From: Gracilimonas tropica DSM 19535
GTDB lineage: Bacteria > Bacteroidota > Rhodothermia > Balneolales > Balneolaceae
NCBI RefSeq assembly: GCF_000375425.1
Contig: NZ_AQXG01000003.1
Coordinates: 62,001 to 126,000 of the forward strand
Direction: 5' to 3'
DNA length: 64,000 bases
The notes beneath the pieces are model-generated. The model made no database searches. It saw only the letters and a program-made list of their open reading frames with translations, and was not told the DNA's origin. A program made the translations under genes and the position numbers. Within the stretch, counting starts at the first letter, position 1. Each line of letters starts with the position of its first letter. Shown piece by piece: positions 25,857-36,041 of the stretch.

Positions 25857-27569
25857 TTATTCAACCCTTTTTAGCTTTTTTAGCTGTTTTACCTTCACAT
25901 TTTGGTTGATGTGAGTACCATCAAAATTAACATTCATGATCAACCCTTTGTAGTCCTTCAATTGTTTGAAACCTTCCTTTAAGTATGCGGGATTTTGAAT
26001 CTTTTTAAGTGTTTCTAATACTACATTAGCTGCATCGTATCCTATATAGGCAAAACGATTTGGAGTAACATCAAACCGTAAGCGAAAAGCACTTTCAAAA
26101 TCAGAAATGGATGTGTTACCGGTGTTTCTTTCAAAAGTTTTTGTAAAGTAGATATTGCTTTCCGGTAATCTTCTGGAATTCAGATCCTCAGTTTCCCACT
26201 CTTCCGATCCTAATACCGTCATATTACTCTCCATAGCTTCGAGACTGGTAAGTAAATTGTTGATCAAGGTTTCGGCAATATTTCCGGTAAAGGGGGCATA
26301 GACTGCATCAATATTGTAATTGAAAACAGTATCTACTTCCGGATCAAAGTATTGTACGTATTCCGTGATGTCGTATCCCTGCGAGGCTAATTCTTCAACA
26401 TAGTACCGAACCACTTGTGCGTCCAGTTTTCGGGCTTCATCCAAAAAGGCATGAGCTGAAGGTTCTCCAAGAGAACCTTTTTCTGCGATCACAGCCAAGG
26501 TATCAAAGCCCAGATTTTGGATAGCATAACGAGCTATTTTTCGACCCTGAACGGCGAAAGTGGGGTTAAGCTGGAAGGTGTAATTCAGATCCAGATTAAT
26601 TTGGTCAGAATTAGCCAAGGGAGTGAGCATGGGTATTTCATACCTTTCAGCCAAAGTGGACATTTCCTGAGCCATTTCCGAGAAAAGGGGGCCAATAACA
26701 ACATCTGCACCATGATTCCAAACCAAGTCGTTCATGATTTCGGCGGCCTTAGAGGGATCCATTTTTGTATCCCGGTAAGAGATGAAAGCTTTGTAATCGG
26801 TATTTTCACTGTTGAAGTTTTCGACTGCAAGCTGAATACCAAAATACAGATGCTGTGATATTTCATATTGTGGAGCATCCACCTCAAAGGAAGGGAGGGC
26901 TACTCCAATATTATAAGCAATTCCCTTGGGAGCTTTAGCATAACGACCGGGCATGTAGCGTTGAGCGTAGGCTACTGAATCTTTCAGCAATGTACTAAGT
27001 GAACGGTAAGCGGAAGTATCGACATCTACGACCGAATTTTTATATTTATTGAACAGTACATTCGCTGAAGCCCAATCTATTTTCCCCATAGCTGCTTCTA
27101 TAAGGTCGAATCGTACCTCATTATATTTAGTGGCATTGAAAGCATTGTGACGCTGTTCAAGTGTCAGGTAATCAATCAAGGAATTATAGAAGCTATAGGC
27201 TTCTCTTGAAACGGTGGCGGAAGGAGAAGACTCATTTAACTGATATAACGCATCAAGGGCTGCTGAAAAGTTCTTTAATTGAAAATCAGCTAAAGCGGCA
27301 GTGTAGTTTGCTTCATCCAGGATCAGTTTGTCGGATGATTCCCTAATCCTACTAAGATATTGTTTAGCCTTCAGGAAGTTATTGAGTGCATAATGGCTTT
27401 TCCCTGCAAATAAAATGGCTTCTGGATCATCTATTTCTTCGAAGACCCGAAGCGCCCTCTCGTAATTACCTTCCTCATAAAACCTGATTCCGGTCTCCAG
27501 CGACTGGCCGAATACGAGTGTTAAATTTGCGGTGCAAAGTACAATTGAAAGTACGATTAGTTTTTTCAT
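25857..27569 (-). CDS. TPR plus periplasmic-binding-fold protein (LppC/PBP-activator-like)
   Basis: A 570-residue exported protein: signal peptide from ATG 27569 (KKLIVLSIVLCTANLTLVFGQ), TPR-like helical repeats at about 20-190, then a type I periplasmic-binding fold (about 210-560) with DVVIGPLFSEMAQEMSTLAE and the AYIGYDAANVVLETL segment. The two-part layout resembles LpoA/LppC, the outer-membrane activator of penicillin-binding protein 1A, although it could be a receptor-family amino-acid-binding protein. A start at 27644 would bury the signal peptide in 25 preceding residues and was rejected. The convergent neighbour MltG also acts on peptidoglycan. Confidence 0.72.
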   Translation of the reverse strand: MKKLIVLSIVLCTANLTLVFGQSLETGIRFYEEGNYERALRVFEEIDDPEAILFAGKSHYALNNFLKAKQYLSRIRESSDKLILDEANYTAALADFQLKNFSAALDALYQLNESSPSATVSREAYSFYNSLIDYLTLEQRHNAFNATKYNEVRFDLIEAAMGKIDWASANVLFNKYKNSVVDVDTSAYRSLSTLLKDSVAYAQRYMPGRYAKAPKGIAYNIGVALPSFEVDAPQYEISQHLYFGIQLAVENFNSENTDYKAFISYRDTKMDPSKAAEIMNDLVWNHGADVVIGPLFSEMAQEMSTLAERYEIPMLTPLANSDQINLDLNYTFQLNPTFAVQGRKIARYAIQNLGFDTLAVIAEKGSLGEPSAHAFLDEARKLDAQVVRYYVEELASQGYDITEYVQYFDPEVDTVFNYNIDAVYAPFTGNIAETLINNLLTSLEAMESNMTVLGSEEWETEDLNSRRLPESNIYFTKTFERNTGNTSISDFESAFRLRFDVTPNRFAYIGYDAANVVLETLKKIQNPAYLKEGFKQLKDYKGLIMNVNFDGTHINQNVKVKQLKKLKRVE

Positions 27570-27661
27570 GAATTTGTTTGGATAAAACCTTGAAAATAAT
27601 GCAGGGGTGAAACTAAAAAGTTCTGCAATGGAATGCTTCCTCATTACTGAATTATATCAAA

Positions 27662-27699
27662 AAAGGGATCAGAGGTTTCCTAATATTTCTGATCCCTTT
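27662..27699 (-). terminator. Rho-independent terminator after abgT-like gene
   Basis: AAAGGGATCAGA (27662-27673) and TCTGATCCCTTT (27688-27699) form a 12-base-pair stem with a 14-base loop. On the minus strand the stem is followed by a T run, so it ends the transcript of the transporter gene whose stop is at 27704. Confidence 0.85.
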
Positions 27700-27703
27700 A
27701 GAA

Positions 27704-29290
27704 TTAAGGTGCAGGGTATACATAGTTTGATTCAAAGCTAAGCGGAATACCGATCCACCAATATAGTAGAAGGAATATGGTCCAAACTACCATGAAAATG
27801 ACAGAATATGGAAGCATCATAGAGATCAAGGTTCCAATGCCGGTTTTCTTAACATATCGCTGACAGAACACTACTACAAGCGGGAAATAAGGCAACAAGG
27901 GAGTAATGATGTTTGATACCGAATCGCCTACACGGTAAGCAGCCTGTGTGAGGTCAGGGGAGATACCAAGCTGCATGAGCATGGGAACAAAAATTGGGGC
28001 GATCAACGCCCATTTAGCTGAGGCAGAGCCTACCAATAGGTTTACAATGGCGCTTAAAATAATAATTCCTACAATAGTGATTTCTCCCGGCATGGCTAAA
28101 GACTGAAGAAAATTAGCCCCTTTGAGAGCTACCAATAAACCAATATTTGAATTCCCAAAGGCATCAATGAACAGAGCGCAGAAAAAGGCCATAACAATAT
28201 AGTATCCCATACTCTCCATAGATTTTTTCATGTTGTCGATCATATCCTTTGAGCTTTCATATTTTCCTGAGGCCCAACCGTAAACAACTCCGGGAATGAG
28301 GAGTAGAATAAAAATAAGGGGAACTATGGCTCGCATAAGCGGGGCCTGAAAAGAGAACAAAGAACTCACATCCGGGTTATTCCAATTTGGATCCCGAAGT
28401 GCAGAGTTTTCCGGCCATGCCCATAGAAAAAGTCCGATAAGCCCGAGAACCATCGCTCCAAAACCCAACCAGAACGCACGGCTCTCTTTGCCTGATACTT
28501 TTTCCATTTGCGGCATTTCATCTTCATCGCCATCTACTTCAACATTAGAAAGCCGGGGTTCAACGATCTTGTCCGTAATATACCAGCCAACGAGTGTTAT
28601 GATAACGCTCGAAGCAGCAGTGAAGTAATAATTGTTAAGTGGGTTGAGAGCGATATCAGGGTCTAAAATTCTGGCGGCTTCCAGGGTAAAGCTCATGATA
28701 AGCGGATCTATGGCAGCCGGGACAAAGTTGGCAGAAAAGCCCCCGCTTACTCCTGCAAAAGCAGCAGCGATACCCGCAAGGGGATGTCTGCCCGCTGCAT
28801 AAAAAATTACACCTCCCAAGGGAATCACCAATACATAGCCGGCATCGGCGGCAGTATGGGAGACGATCGCTATAAGTATAAGCATAGGGGTTAAAAATGC
28901 TTTTGGGGTGAAATTAAGCAGTTTCTTAAGCCCTGCATCTATCCAACCGGAGTGCTCGGCAACTCCTACTCCAAGCATAGCTACCAATACAATACCCAGG
29001 GGAGCAAAAAGAACAAAGGTGTTGATCATATTTGCTAAAAAGGAAGCCATTTGAGCTCCGGTAAGGAGGTTATTTACGGATAATTCCTCACCGGTTAATG
29101 GGTGGACTTCCCCAAAATCAATTGGAGAAAGTATGGCAGACAAGATCCAAACCAAGACTAACAGTAGGAAGAATAACATTGCAGGATCAGGTAATTTATT
29201 TCCTGATTTCTCAATGAAATTCAAAAAGGTGTCAAAGAACGAATTTTTCTTTTTTTCAGGTTTTTTGGGGGTCTTTTCTTCTTTTTTCAC
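27704..29290 (-). CDS. AbgT-family transporter
   Basis: A 528-residue inner-membrane protein with a basic, lysine-rich cytosolic start, and about twelve membrane segments. It has the AbgT signatures NKLPDPAMLFFLLL near 30 and GDSVSNIITPLLPYFPLVVVF near 455, and GSASAKWALIAPIFVPM near 415. Founding members import p-aminobenzoyl-glutamate (E. coli AbgT) or export sulfonamides (MtrF), powered by the proton or sodium gradient. The start codon is GTG at 29288-29290, preferred because the KKKEEKTPKK tail is typical. A separate terminator lies downstream, so it is probably a monocistronic gene. Confidence 0.88.
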   Translation of the reverse strand: MKKEEKTPKKPEKKKNSFFDTFLNFIEKSGNKLPDPAMLFFLLLVLVWILSAILSPIDFGEVHPLTGEELSVNNLLTGAQMASFLANMINTFVLFAPLGIVLVAMLGVGVAEHSGWIDAGLKKLLNFTPKAFLTPMLILIAIVSHTAADAGYVLVIPLGGVIFYAAGRHPLAGIAAAFAGVSGGFSANFVPAAIDPLIMSFTLEAARILDPDIALNPLNNYYFTAASSVIITLVGWYITDKIVEPRLSNVEVDGDEDEMPQMEKVSGKESRAFWLGFGAMVLGLIGLFLWAWPENSALRDPNWNNPDVSSLFSFQAPLMRAIVPLIFILLLIPGVVYGWASGKYESSKDMIDNMKKSMESMGYYIVMAFFCALFIDAFGNSNIGLLVALKGANFLQSLAMPGEITIVGIIILSAIVNLLVGSASAKWALIAPIFVPMLMQLGISPDLTQAAYRVGDSVSNIITPLLPYFPLVVVFCQRYVKKTGIGTLISMMLPYSVIFMVVWTIFLLLYWWIGIPLSFESNYVYPAP

Positions 29291-29429
29291 TATGATTACA
29301 TTTGTTCCCGTTTATTTTATAAGCCAAGAAAATAACATATTCGGACATCTATGCAATAGATAAATGCGCCTTGCTTAATAATTAAGGGATCACTTAATTG
29401 CAATCGGTTATTACACAACGGGCAACAAC

Positions 29430-30104
29430 ATGTTCAAGAAATTTTTCAGAAAAATAGCTCACAATCATCATCAAACTCTTCAAAGTCGACTTGAGGAATT
29501 TGATGATCCTATTGCAAAGCGTATAGATTGGTCACCTCTAAAAGGCGGAGGCACAAATTTCAAAACTCATACTTTGGTAAAAGATATCTACCGTATGAGT
29601 TACAAAGCGAGTAAAGGAGCCCTTCTTTTTGGAGCTGTGTTTGCAGTATTTGGAGCAGGAATTCCCGGCTGGATCTTATATGAGAACTTTATTCAGGGTT
29701 ATAGTATTTCTCATACTGAAAATCTTATTATAGGTGGCTTTGGTGTCTTATTTTTAGGTGTGGGAATATTCATGCTGAAGCGATTTACAAATCCGGTTAC
29801 TTTTGATAAACATATTGGCTTTTTTGGGAAGGGAAAGAAGGAACCTGAATTGTACGGGCGTGATAATCCAAAAGAGGCTTTGCGAATTTCCGATATTCAT
29901 GCACTGCAGTTAGTTACGGAAAGGGTAAAAGGGGATAAAAGCTCTTATTTCAGCTACGAGATCAATATTGTAACTAAGGATGGCAAGAGAATGAATGTTA
30001 TTGACCACGGGGATCATCAATCCATTTATGAAGATATCCAAACGCTTTCAACATTTTTGGATGTTCCTATATGGCACCTTAATGCAAAAACTAACCGTGC
30101 CTGA
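29430..30104 (+). CDS. Hypothetical two-helix membrane protein
   Basis: A 224-residue protein of no recognised family. It has a basic, histidine-containing N-terminus (1-60), two membrane segments (about 62-85 and 98-117) separated by a short loop, and a soluble C-terminal domain of about 105 residues with a beta-rich YEINIVTKDGKRMNVI stretch that resembles a small PH-like or DUF fold. It ends one base before the convergent guaA stop, and no terminator is visible between them. It looks real: no competing frame, ATG start and codon use like its neighbours. Confidence 0.55.
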   Translation: MFKKFFRKIAHNHHQTLQSRLEEFDDPIAKRIDWSPLKGGGTNFKTHTLVKDIYRMSYKASKGALLFGAVFAVFGAGIPGWILYENFIQGYSISHTENLIIGGFGVLFLGVGIFMLKRFTNPVTFDKHIGFFGKGKKEPELYGRDNPKEALRISDIHALQLVTERVKGDKSSYFSYEINIVTKDGKRMNVIDHGDHQSIYEDIQTLSTFLDVPIWHLNAKTNRA

Positions 30105-31655
30105 TCATTCCCACTCGATAGTGGCCGGAGGCTTTGAGCTGACATCATAAACCACTCTGTTGATCCCTTTGATCTCATTAATTATGCGGTTGGAGACATG
30201 AGCTAAAAATTCATAGGGAAGGTGAGCCCAGTCAGCCGTCATTCCATCCACACTGGTTACAGCACGTAGGGCTACCGTAAATTCATAGGTTCGCTCATCG
30301 CCCATTACACCTACACTTTGAACGGGCAGCAGAACTGCAAGAGCCTGCCAAACTTCATCGTAGAGATTCTGCTTTTCAAGTTCTTCAATGAAGATGTGGT
30401 CAGCTTCGCGAAGCAAGTCAAGTCGTTCCTTGCTCAGATCTCCCAATACCCTTATACCTAGCCCCGGGCCAGGAAAAGGATGTCTGCCAATGAAATGTTC
30501 AGGAATTCCCAATTCTTTACCTACTTCGCGGACTTCATCCTTAAATAATTCCCGTACCGGCTCAATAAGATCCAGCTTCATTTTTTCAGGAAGTCCTCCC
30601 ACATTGTGATGAGACTTAATAGTTGCAGACGGACCTTTGAAAGAAACGCTCTCGATCACATCTGGATAAAGGGTACCTTGAGCCAGATATTTAAAGTCAG
30701 AGTCGTGATCAATTTCTTTCTCAAATACATCAATGAACGTATTGCCGATGATCTTCCGTTTTTCTTCGGGATCAGAGATACCATGCAAGCGTTCAAGGAA
30801 CAGATCTGATGCATCTACACCTCGAACAGGAAGGTGGAGGTCGCGGGTATAAAGATGCATTACATTTTCAAACTCATTTCTGCGGAGTAGTCCGTTATCC
30901 ACGAACATACACTGCAATTGATCTCCCAGAGCTTTATGTAGCAATGTGGCCACTACGGTTGAATCAACACCTCCTGAAAGAGCGCAAAGCACTTTATCGG
31001 TACCGACTTTTTCACGGATAGCTCGCACTTGCTCATCAATAAATGATTTAGAGGTCCAGTCTCCCTTTAAACCGCATATATCGTAAGCAAAGTTTTGAAG
31101 CAGTTGTTTTCCGTGGTCGGTATGGGCTACTTCAGGATGAAACTGGACGCCATATATATGATTTTCTTTGTGGCGAACGGCAGCCACTTTAGCGTTCGCT
31201 GTGTGGCCTATGATCTCATACGATTCCGGTAATTCATGGATATGATCTCCATGACTCATCCAAACCACACTTTTATTCGGAATGTCTTTCAGCAGATCTT
31301 CGCTGTTATCGATCAATAAGTTAGCGCGACCGTATTCTCTTTTTTCAGCTTTCTCCACGCTTCCGGGAATTTCCGTGTGCGCAAGCAGTTGTAGTCCGTA
31401 GCAGACACCCAAAACCGGAACATCCCAGTCAAAAATCTCTTTCTGAAGATGCGGAGCTTCGTCGTCATTTACACTCATTGGGCCGCCTGATAAAATGACG
31501 CCACCGGGAGTGGGTTGCGACACTTCAGTGAGATCTACATTAAACGGGTGGATCTCACAATAAATATGAAGTTCCCGAAGGCGGCGGGCGATGAGCTGAG
31601 TAAATTGAGATCCGTAATCGAGGATGAGGATCCATTCCGAATGTCGGCTGTGCAT
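30105..31655 (-). CDS. guaA: GMP synthase (glutamine-hydrolysing)
   Basis: A 516-residue bifunctional enzyme converting XMP to GMP. The class I glutamine amidotransferase part (about 8-195) has [11 protein letters not shown] with the nucleophile Cys near 84 and QFHPEVAHT with the catalytic His. The ATP-pyrophosphatase part has the SGGVDST P-loop near 226, followed by the synthetase C-terminus ending PPATIEWE. Length and motifs are standard. A 126-base gap with an inverted repeat separates it from gcvH; no operon partner is apparent. Confidence 0.97.
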   Translation of the reverse strand: MHSRHSEWILILDYGSQFTQLIARRLRELHIYCEIHPFNVDLTEVSQPTPGGVILSGGPMSVNDDEAPHLQKEIFDWDVPVLGVCYGLQLLAHTEIPGSVEKAEKREYGRANLLIDNSEDLLKDIPNKSVVWMSHGDHIHELPESYEIIGHTANAKVAAVRHKENHIYGVQFHPEVAHTDHGKQLLQNFAYDICGLKGDWTSKSFIDEQVRAIREKVGTDKVLCALSGGVDSTVVATLLHKALGDQLQCMFVDNGLLRRNEFENVMHLYTRDLHLPVRGVDASDLFLERLHGISDPEEKRKIIGNTFIDVFEKEIDHDSDFKYLAQGTLYPDVIESVSFKGPSATIKSHHNVGGLPEKMKLDLIEPVRELFKDEVREVGKELGIPEHFIGRHPFPGPGLGIRVLGDLSKERLDLLREADHIFIEELEKQNLYDEVWQALAVLLPVQSVGVMGDERTYEFTVALRAVTSVDGMTADWAHLPYEFLAHVSNRIINEIKGINRVVYDVSSKPPATIEWE

Positions 31656-31698
31656 TTGTATGAGATATGTAATTGTTAAAGGGTAAATACAAATTAAA

Positions 31699-31763
31699 AA
31701 ACCTGTCAGGGTTTAAATGAGATGCACCGAAGAATCCGATACATTCTAAAACCTGACAGGTTT
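31699..31763. repeat. Inverted pair of AAACCTGACAGGTTT-type palindromes
   Basis: AAACCTGTCAGG at 31699-31710 and CCTGACAGGTTT at 31752-31763 are inverted copies 41 bases apart, in the gap between guaA and gcvH. Each copy is itself nearly palindromic, so either two small hairpins or one long one can form. It is downstream of gcvH on the minus strand and may serve as its transcription end; no T run follows, so that is uncertain. Confidence 0.6.
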
Positions 31764-31781
31764 GATCAAGCCTGAAAGTGA

Positions 31782-32162
31782 TCAGGCGATAACGTCTTCG
31801 TATTCTTCAGCTGAAAGCAAGTCATCTAACTGAGACTCATCGGAGATTTTGAATTTAACCATCCAACCGTCTCCGTAAGGATCGTCGTTAACCAGCTCTG
31901 GCTCGTCTTCGAGCTGATCATTGATCTCAAGGATCTCACCGTCAACAGGAGCATAAAGGTCAGAAACGGTTTTTACAGCCTCAACGGTTCCGAAAGTGTC
32001 ATCCTGATCAACCTCAGTTCCTTCCGGTTCCAGTTCTACAAAAACAATATCACCAAGTTCACCTTGCGCAAAGTCGGTGATACCAACAGTTACCGTTCCG
32101 TCGCCATTGTCTTTCACCCATTCGTGTTCACGGGTATATTTTAGATCTGCTGGGATACTCAT
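31782..32162 (-). CDS. gcvH: Glycine cleavage system H protein
   Basis: A 126-residue lipoyl carrier, the normal size. The lipoylation site is the lysine in VEAVKTVSDLYAPV near residue 64; the N-terminal YTREHEWV and the DPYGDGWMVKFK segment complete the signature. GcvH shuttles the aminomethyl intermediate between P, T and L proteins and can also carry lipoyl groups for other complexes. Its ATG overlaps the accC stop by one base (TAATG), so it is the last gene of an efp-accB-accC-gcvH unit. No gcvT or gcvP gene is in the window. Confidence 0.95.
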   Translation of the reverse strand: MSIPADLKYTREHEWVKDNGDGTVTVGITDFAQGELGDIVFVELEPEGTEVDQDDTFGTVEAVKTVSDLYAPVDGEILEINDQLEDEPELVNDDPYGDGWMVKFKISDESQLDDLLSAEEYEDVIA

Positions 32163-33514
32163 TAATCTTTCTCCGGTTTAAATTTAAATTCTCTTTCCAA
32201 ATATTTGGTATCAAAAGTACCTTTGATGAAGTTCTCGTCATCCATAAGCTGGATGTGATAGGGTATAGTGGTTTTAATACCTTCTACCACAAACTCACCC
32301 AGTGCACGTTTCATCTTTTTGATGGCATCCAATCTTGTCGGGGCACTAACAATGAGCTTAGCGATCATAGAATCATAGTGTGGAGGAATACGGTAGCCGG
32401 AGTAAGCATGGGTGTCTAATCTTACGCCATGGCCTCCGGGTGGGTGAAACACGGTAATCTCTCCGGCAGATGGCCGAAAGTTATACTCCGGGTCTTCGGC
32501 GTTGATACGACATTCGATAGCGTGATTATTGAATTCCAACTCAAAGGGTTCAATTTCTTGCCCGGCTGCTACTTTGATCTGTTGCTCAATAAGATCAATT
32601 CCGGTTACTTCTTCTGTCACCGGATGTTCTACCTGAATTCGGGTATTCATCTCCATGAAGTAGAAGTTATGGTCATCATCTACAAGAAACTCTACGGTTC
32701 CGGCACCTTCATAGTCGACTGCCTTGGCAGCATTTGTTGCTGCTGTTCCCATTCTTTCCCGTAGTTCTTCAGTCATAAGGGGAGAAGGGGATTCTTCCAA
32801 TACTTTCTGATGACGACGCTGCAACGAACAATCCCGTTCACCCAAATGGATATGGTTTCCATGCTGATCAGACAGGACCTGTATCTCAACGTGGTGGGGA
32901 TTGGTTACGAACCGTTCAATGTATACGGCAGGATTATTAAAAGCAGTCTCTGCTTCCTGGCGACACATTTTATAGTTCTTTTCAAGATCTTCGGCTTCCA
33001 TAACAAGACGCATTCCACGGCCGCCACCACCGGCAGATGCTTTAATAATTACAGGAAAACCGATCTCGTCACATACTTTTTTTGCGTCCTCGTAAGATTC
33101 AACGACTCCGTCACTTCCGGGTACAACCGGAACATTATTTGCAATCATAGTAGCTTTAGCTACAGCTTTATCGCCCATTTTGCTAATAGCTTCCGGTGAA
33201 GGGCCAATGAACTTGAGGTCATGTTCCCGGCAGATTCGAGAAAACTCAGCATTCTCAGAAAGGAAACCATAGCCGGGGTGGATAGCCTCCGCATTTGTGA
33301 TCTCTGCCGCTGCCAGAATACTTGGGATTTTTAAATAACTGTCTTTACCTGCCGGCGGACCAATACAAACAGCTTCATCCGCAAACTTAACGTGCAAGCT
33401 GTCAGCATCAGCGGTTGAGTAAACAGCCACTGTTTTGATGCCCATTTCCTGGCACGTGCGGATAATTCGCAGTGCAATTTCTCCTCGGTTGGCAATCAGA
33501 ATTTTATTAAACAT
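32162..33514 (-). CDS. accC: Acetyl-CoA carboxylase, biotin carboxylase subunit
   Basis: A 450-residue enzyme that carboxylates the biotin on AccB with ATP and bicarbonate, the first half-reaction of malonyl-CoA synthesis for fatty acids. It has the N-terminal [14 protein letters not shown], the ATP-grasp glycine loop [12 protein letters not shown] near 159-170, the [15 protein letters not shown] segment near 229 and the [14 protein letters not shown] active-site block near 287. It lies nine bases after accB and overlaps gcvH by one base, so the three are co-translated. Confidence 0.97.
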   Translation of the reverse strand: MFNKILIANRGEIALRIIRTCQEMGIKTVAVYSTADADSLHVKFADEAVCIGPPAGKDSYLKIPSILAAAEITNAEAIHPGYGFLSENAEFSRICREHDLKFIGPSPEAISKMGDKAVAKATMIANNVPVVPGSDGVVESYEDAKKVCDEIGFPVIIKASAGGGGRGMRLVMEAEDLEKNYKMCRQEAETAFNNPAVYIERFVTNPHHVEIQVLSDQHGNHIHLGERDCSLQRRHQKVLEESPSPLMTEELRERMGTAATNAAKAVDYEGAGTVEFLVDDDHNFYFMEMNTRIQVEHPVTEEVTGIDLIEQQIKVAAGQEIEPFELEFNNHAIECRINAEDPEYNFRPSAGEITVFHPPGGHGVRLDTHAYSGYRIPPHYDSMIAKLIVSAPTRLDAIKKMKRALGEFVVEGIKTTIPYHIQLMDDENFIKGTFDTKYLEREFKFKPEKD

Positions 33515-33523
33515 GAAGCCGTT

Positions 33524-34006
33524 TTAATCTTTTTTGATGATGAATAGCGGTTGGTCAAATTCTACGGGAGTTCCATCACTTACTAATATTTTCTGAATGG
33601 TTCCTCCGAATTCAGCTTCAATCTCATTCATGATCTTCATGGCTTCAACAATACAAAGAGTATCTCCTTTTGAAACGGTGTCGCCAACTTTTACAAAAGC
33701 ATCAGAATCAGGGGATGGAGCTTCATAAAAAGTACCAACAATAGGAGATTTTAAAACATCTCCCTCGGGTTGATCATCGCCACCGGATTGTTCACCTTCG
33801 GAGGCATTTTGATGTTGAGGCTGTGCAGAAGAGGCGGGTTGAGCCGGAGCCTGTGGGGCTGCAGCAGCGGGTTGAGTATATGCAACCTGTTGCACCTCAC
33901 CTTGCTTTTTAACCTTAATTTTGAAGTCACCTTCTTCCAGTGATACTTCGTTTACATCGCTTTCCGCGATCATCTCTAAAATGTTTTTGATCAGTTTTAA
34001 ATCCAT
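33524..34006 (-). CDS. accB: Acetyl-CoA carboxylase biotin carboxyl carrier protein
   Basis: A 160-residue carrier: N-terminal dimerisation segment [21 protein letters not shown], an alanine/proline/glutamine-rich flexible linker (about 38-75), and the biotinyl domain with the biotinylation site EAMKIMNEI (lysine near 124). Length and layout match standard AccB. It lies eight bases after efp and nine before accC, in the frequent efp-accB-accC order of bacteria. Confidence 0.97.
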   Translation of the reverse strand: MDLKLIKNILEMIAESDVNEVSLEEGDFKIKVKKQGEVQQVAYTQPAAAAPQAPAQPASSAQPQHQNASEGEQSGGDDQPEGDVLKSPIVGTFYEAPSPDSDAFVKVGDTVSKGDTLCIVEAMKIMNEIEAEFGGTIQKILVSDGTPVEFDQPLFIIKKD

Positions 34007-34014
34007 GGTAAGTG

Positions 34015-34584
34015 TTATTTTGCTCGTTCTATATATTCTCCGGTTCGGGTATCAACACGAATCTTTTCTCCTTCGTTGATAAAAAGTGGCACATTCACTG
34101 TTGCCCCGGATTCAAGAGTTGCCGGTTTACTGCCACCCTGGGCAGTATCTCCACGAACTCCCGGATCGGTTTTTTCAACAACAACATCAATGTGATCTTT
34201 TGGCTCTACATAAAGTACACTCTCTTCATCAGCGTTGATGACAACGGTGCAATTCTGTCCGTCCACAAAGTAACCTTTTCGTTCAACTTGAGAGGCATTG
34301 ACGGGCACTTGCTCATAAGTATCGGTATGCATGAGATAGTAGATCTCTCCGTCGTTATAAAGATATTGGTATTCGCGTGTTTCAACCCGAACTGCTTCGG
34401 CATTTTCACCTGATCGCCAGGTTTTATCTATATTTTTGCCGTTAACAATTCCTTTTAATTTGGTGCGGACAAAAGCAGGTCCCTTGCCCGGTTTTACGTG
34501 TTGAAATTCGGTTATGGAGTAAAGTTCTCCGTCCATATCAAGAACCATACCGTTCCTGAAATCCGATGTAGATACTTTAGACAT
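34015..34584 (-). CDS. efp: Elongation factor P
   Basis: A 189-residue, three-domain (KOW/S1-like) factor that rescues ribosomes stalled at polyproline. The modification loop reads [10 protein letters not shown] with the acceptor-position lysine near residue 33, so the lysine-type EF-P is expected. No gene for the modifying enzyme is present here. It is first in the efp-accB-accC-gcvH unit; the promoter should be in the 67-base gap before the transporter stop. Confidence 0.95.
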   Translation of the reverse strand: MSKVSTSDFRNGMVLDMDGELYSITEFQHVKPGKGPAFVRTKLKGIVNGKNIDKTWRSGENAEAVRVETREYQYLYNDGEIYYLMHTDTYEQVPVNASQVERKGYFVDGQNCTVVINADEESVLYVEPKDHIDVVVEKTDPGVRGDTAQGGSKPATLESGATVNVPLFINEGEKIRVDTRTGEYIERAK

Positions 34585-34629
34585 TTAGTTTTGTTTCCTC
34601 AGATTAAATTCGCCCAAAAATACCACCTG

Positions 34630-34650
34630 CCGGTTTGGATAACAAACCGG
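34630..34650 (-). terminator. Possible terminator after the NSS transporter gene
   Basis: CCGGTTTG (34630-34637) and CAAACCGG (34643-34650) form an eight-base-pair hairpin two bases past the transporter stop. On the minus strand the T run begins only about ten bases after the stem, so the strength is doubtful. Confidence 0.4.
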
Positions 34651-34651
34651 T

Positions 34652-35995
34652 TTAGATGAAATTCGTGATCAGGTTATAAAGGATGGCTGCAGGACAAATA
34701 TACTTGATGAAAACAGGCCAAACTTTTACAAAAAGTGTTTGTTTGATGCCGGCAAAACCATATTCCATCTCATTGATAGCATTCTCCGTTTTCCAGAAAT
34801 ATCCCACAAAAAGACAGATCAGAAATCCACCTAAAGGCAATCCGATACTGCTGAATAAGTAATCAAACCATCCAATCATTACAGGGAAGAAGGCAACGAG
34901 TGCAGAGATCACGAAGATACCGCCGCCAACCGACCAAGCGGCTTTTTTACGTTTAACTCCAAATTCGTCGATCACATATGAAACTGGAACTTCAAGAAGG
35001 GAAATCGTTGATGTAAGTGCTGCAATACTTAACAAGAGGAAGAAGGTTACACCGAGCAGCATTCCTACGCCACCGCCAATGGTATGGAACAGGGCGGGGA
35101 GGATCTGAAAAACCAGATCTGTGCTCGAAGCAAGTGAACCACCCGCAGAAATATTTATTCCCTGGCTTTGAGCCAAATACATAGCTGGAACAATCAATAA
35201 ACCGGCAAGAAATGCAATTCCTACGTCAGCTAAAGTAACAAAAGCAGCAGCTTGAGGGATATTCTCTTTTTTATTGAGGTAGGAACCATAGGTAATCAAA
35301 GCACCCATTCCCAGTGAAAGGGAAAAGAAGGCCTGACCCATTGCAGAAAAAATAAGTCCGGCATTGATCTTACTGAAATCAGGTAACAGATACGCGCGTA
35401 CTCCCTCTGAACTTCCCGGTTGCATTAGCACATAAACGATCATGATCACGATGATTCCGATCAATAAAGGCATCATAGCTTTAGTTGCCCGTTCAATTCC
35501 GTCACTTACACCACCTGTTATAATCTTAATGGTACCGAACATAAAAACAGCCGCGATAATCGCATTCTTGAGCCCATTGCCGGTATCGGTTAGCCAATCT
35601 GCTGCTGCCGACCAGCCAAAAAAGTAGAAGATCTCTTCGAAAGCAAAACCAAATGCCCATCCAGCGATCACCGTGTAAAAGGAGAGGATCATAACACCGC
35701 AAACAACGCCCCATAATCCTACTAAAGGGAAAAATTTATTATCGCTGATAGCTCGGAAAGCACCCACCGGGTTTTTTCCGGAACGTCGGCCTATAGTTAT
35801 CTCTGCTGCCATTACCGGAAATCCGATAGCAAATGTACATAAGAGGTAAATGAGAAGATATGCCGCACCGCCTTCAGTGGCTACTTTTGTAGGGAATGCC
35901 CAGATGTTACCAAGACCTACAGCAGAACCTGCCGCTGCAAGGATAAATCCAAGTTTTGAGTTCCATGAACCGCGATCAGTTGTAGTTACAGCCAA
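34652..35995 (-). CDS. Sodium-dependent transporter, NSS family
   Basis: A 447-residue membrane protein with about eleven to twelve helices. The start has LGFILAAAGSAVGLGNIWAFP, the sodium-binding unwound first helix of the neurotransmitter:sodium symporter family (LeuT fold), and GRRSGKNPVGAF at the first cytosolic loop. Bacterial members usually take up amino acids; the substrate is unknown. The start codon is TTG at 35993-35995, supported by a strong AGGAGG site seven bases before it. The upstream gene (pullulanase-type) ends 46 bases away on the same strand. Confidence 0.9.
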   Translation of the reverse strand: MAVTTTDRGSWNSKLGFILAAAGSAVGLGNIWAFPTKVATEGGAAYLLIYLLCTFAIGFPVMAAEITIGRRSGKNPVGAFRAISDNKFFPLVGLWGVVCGVMILSFYTVIAGWAFGFAFEEIFYFFGWSAAADWLTDTGNGLKNAIIAAVFMFGTIKIITGGVSDGIERATKAMMPLLIGIIVIMIVYVLMQPGSSEGVRAYLLPDFSKINAGLIFSAMGQAFFSLSLGMGALITYGSYLNKKENIPQAAAFVTLADVGIAFLAGLLIVPAMYLAQSQGINISAGGSLASSTDLVFQILPALFHTIGGGVGMLLGVTFFLLLSIAALTSTISLLEVPVSYVIDEFGVKRKKAAWSVGGGIFVISALVAFFPVMIGWFDYLFSSIGLPLGGFLICLFVGYFWKTENAINEMEYGFAGIKQTLFVKVWPVFIKYICPAAILYNLITNFI

Positions 35996-36041
35996 GTGTT
36001 TTCCTCCTTAGGATATGATTTAATTAGAGACTTAAAATATT

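Noticed and set aside
27570-27644. Earlier start for the TPR/PBP1-fold protein
   Set aside because: It would bury the signal peptide behind 25 residues; the ATG at 27569 gives a normal one.
32429-33199. Open frames of 111 and 129 codons opposite accC
   Set aside because: They are antisense to a well-conserved gene and match nothing.
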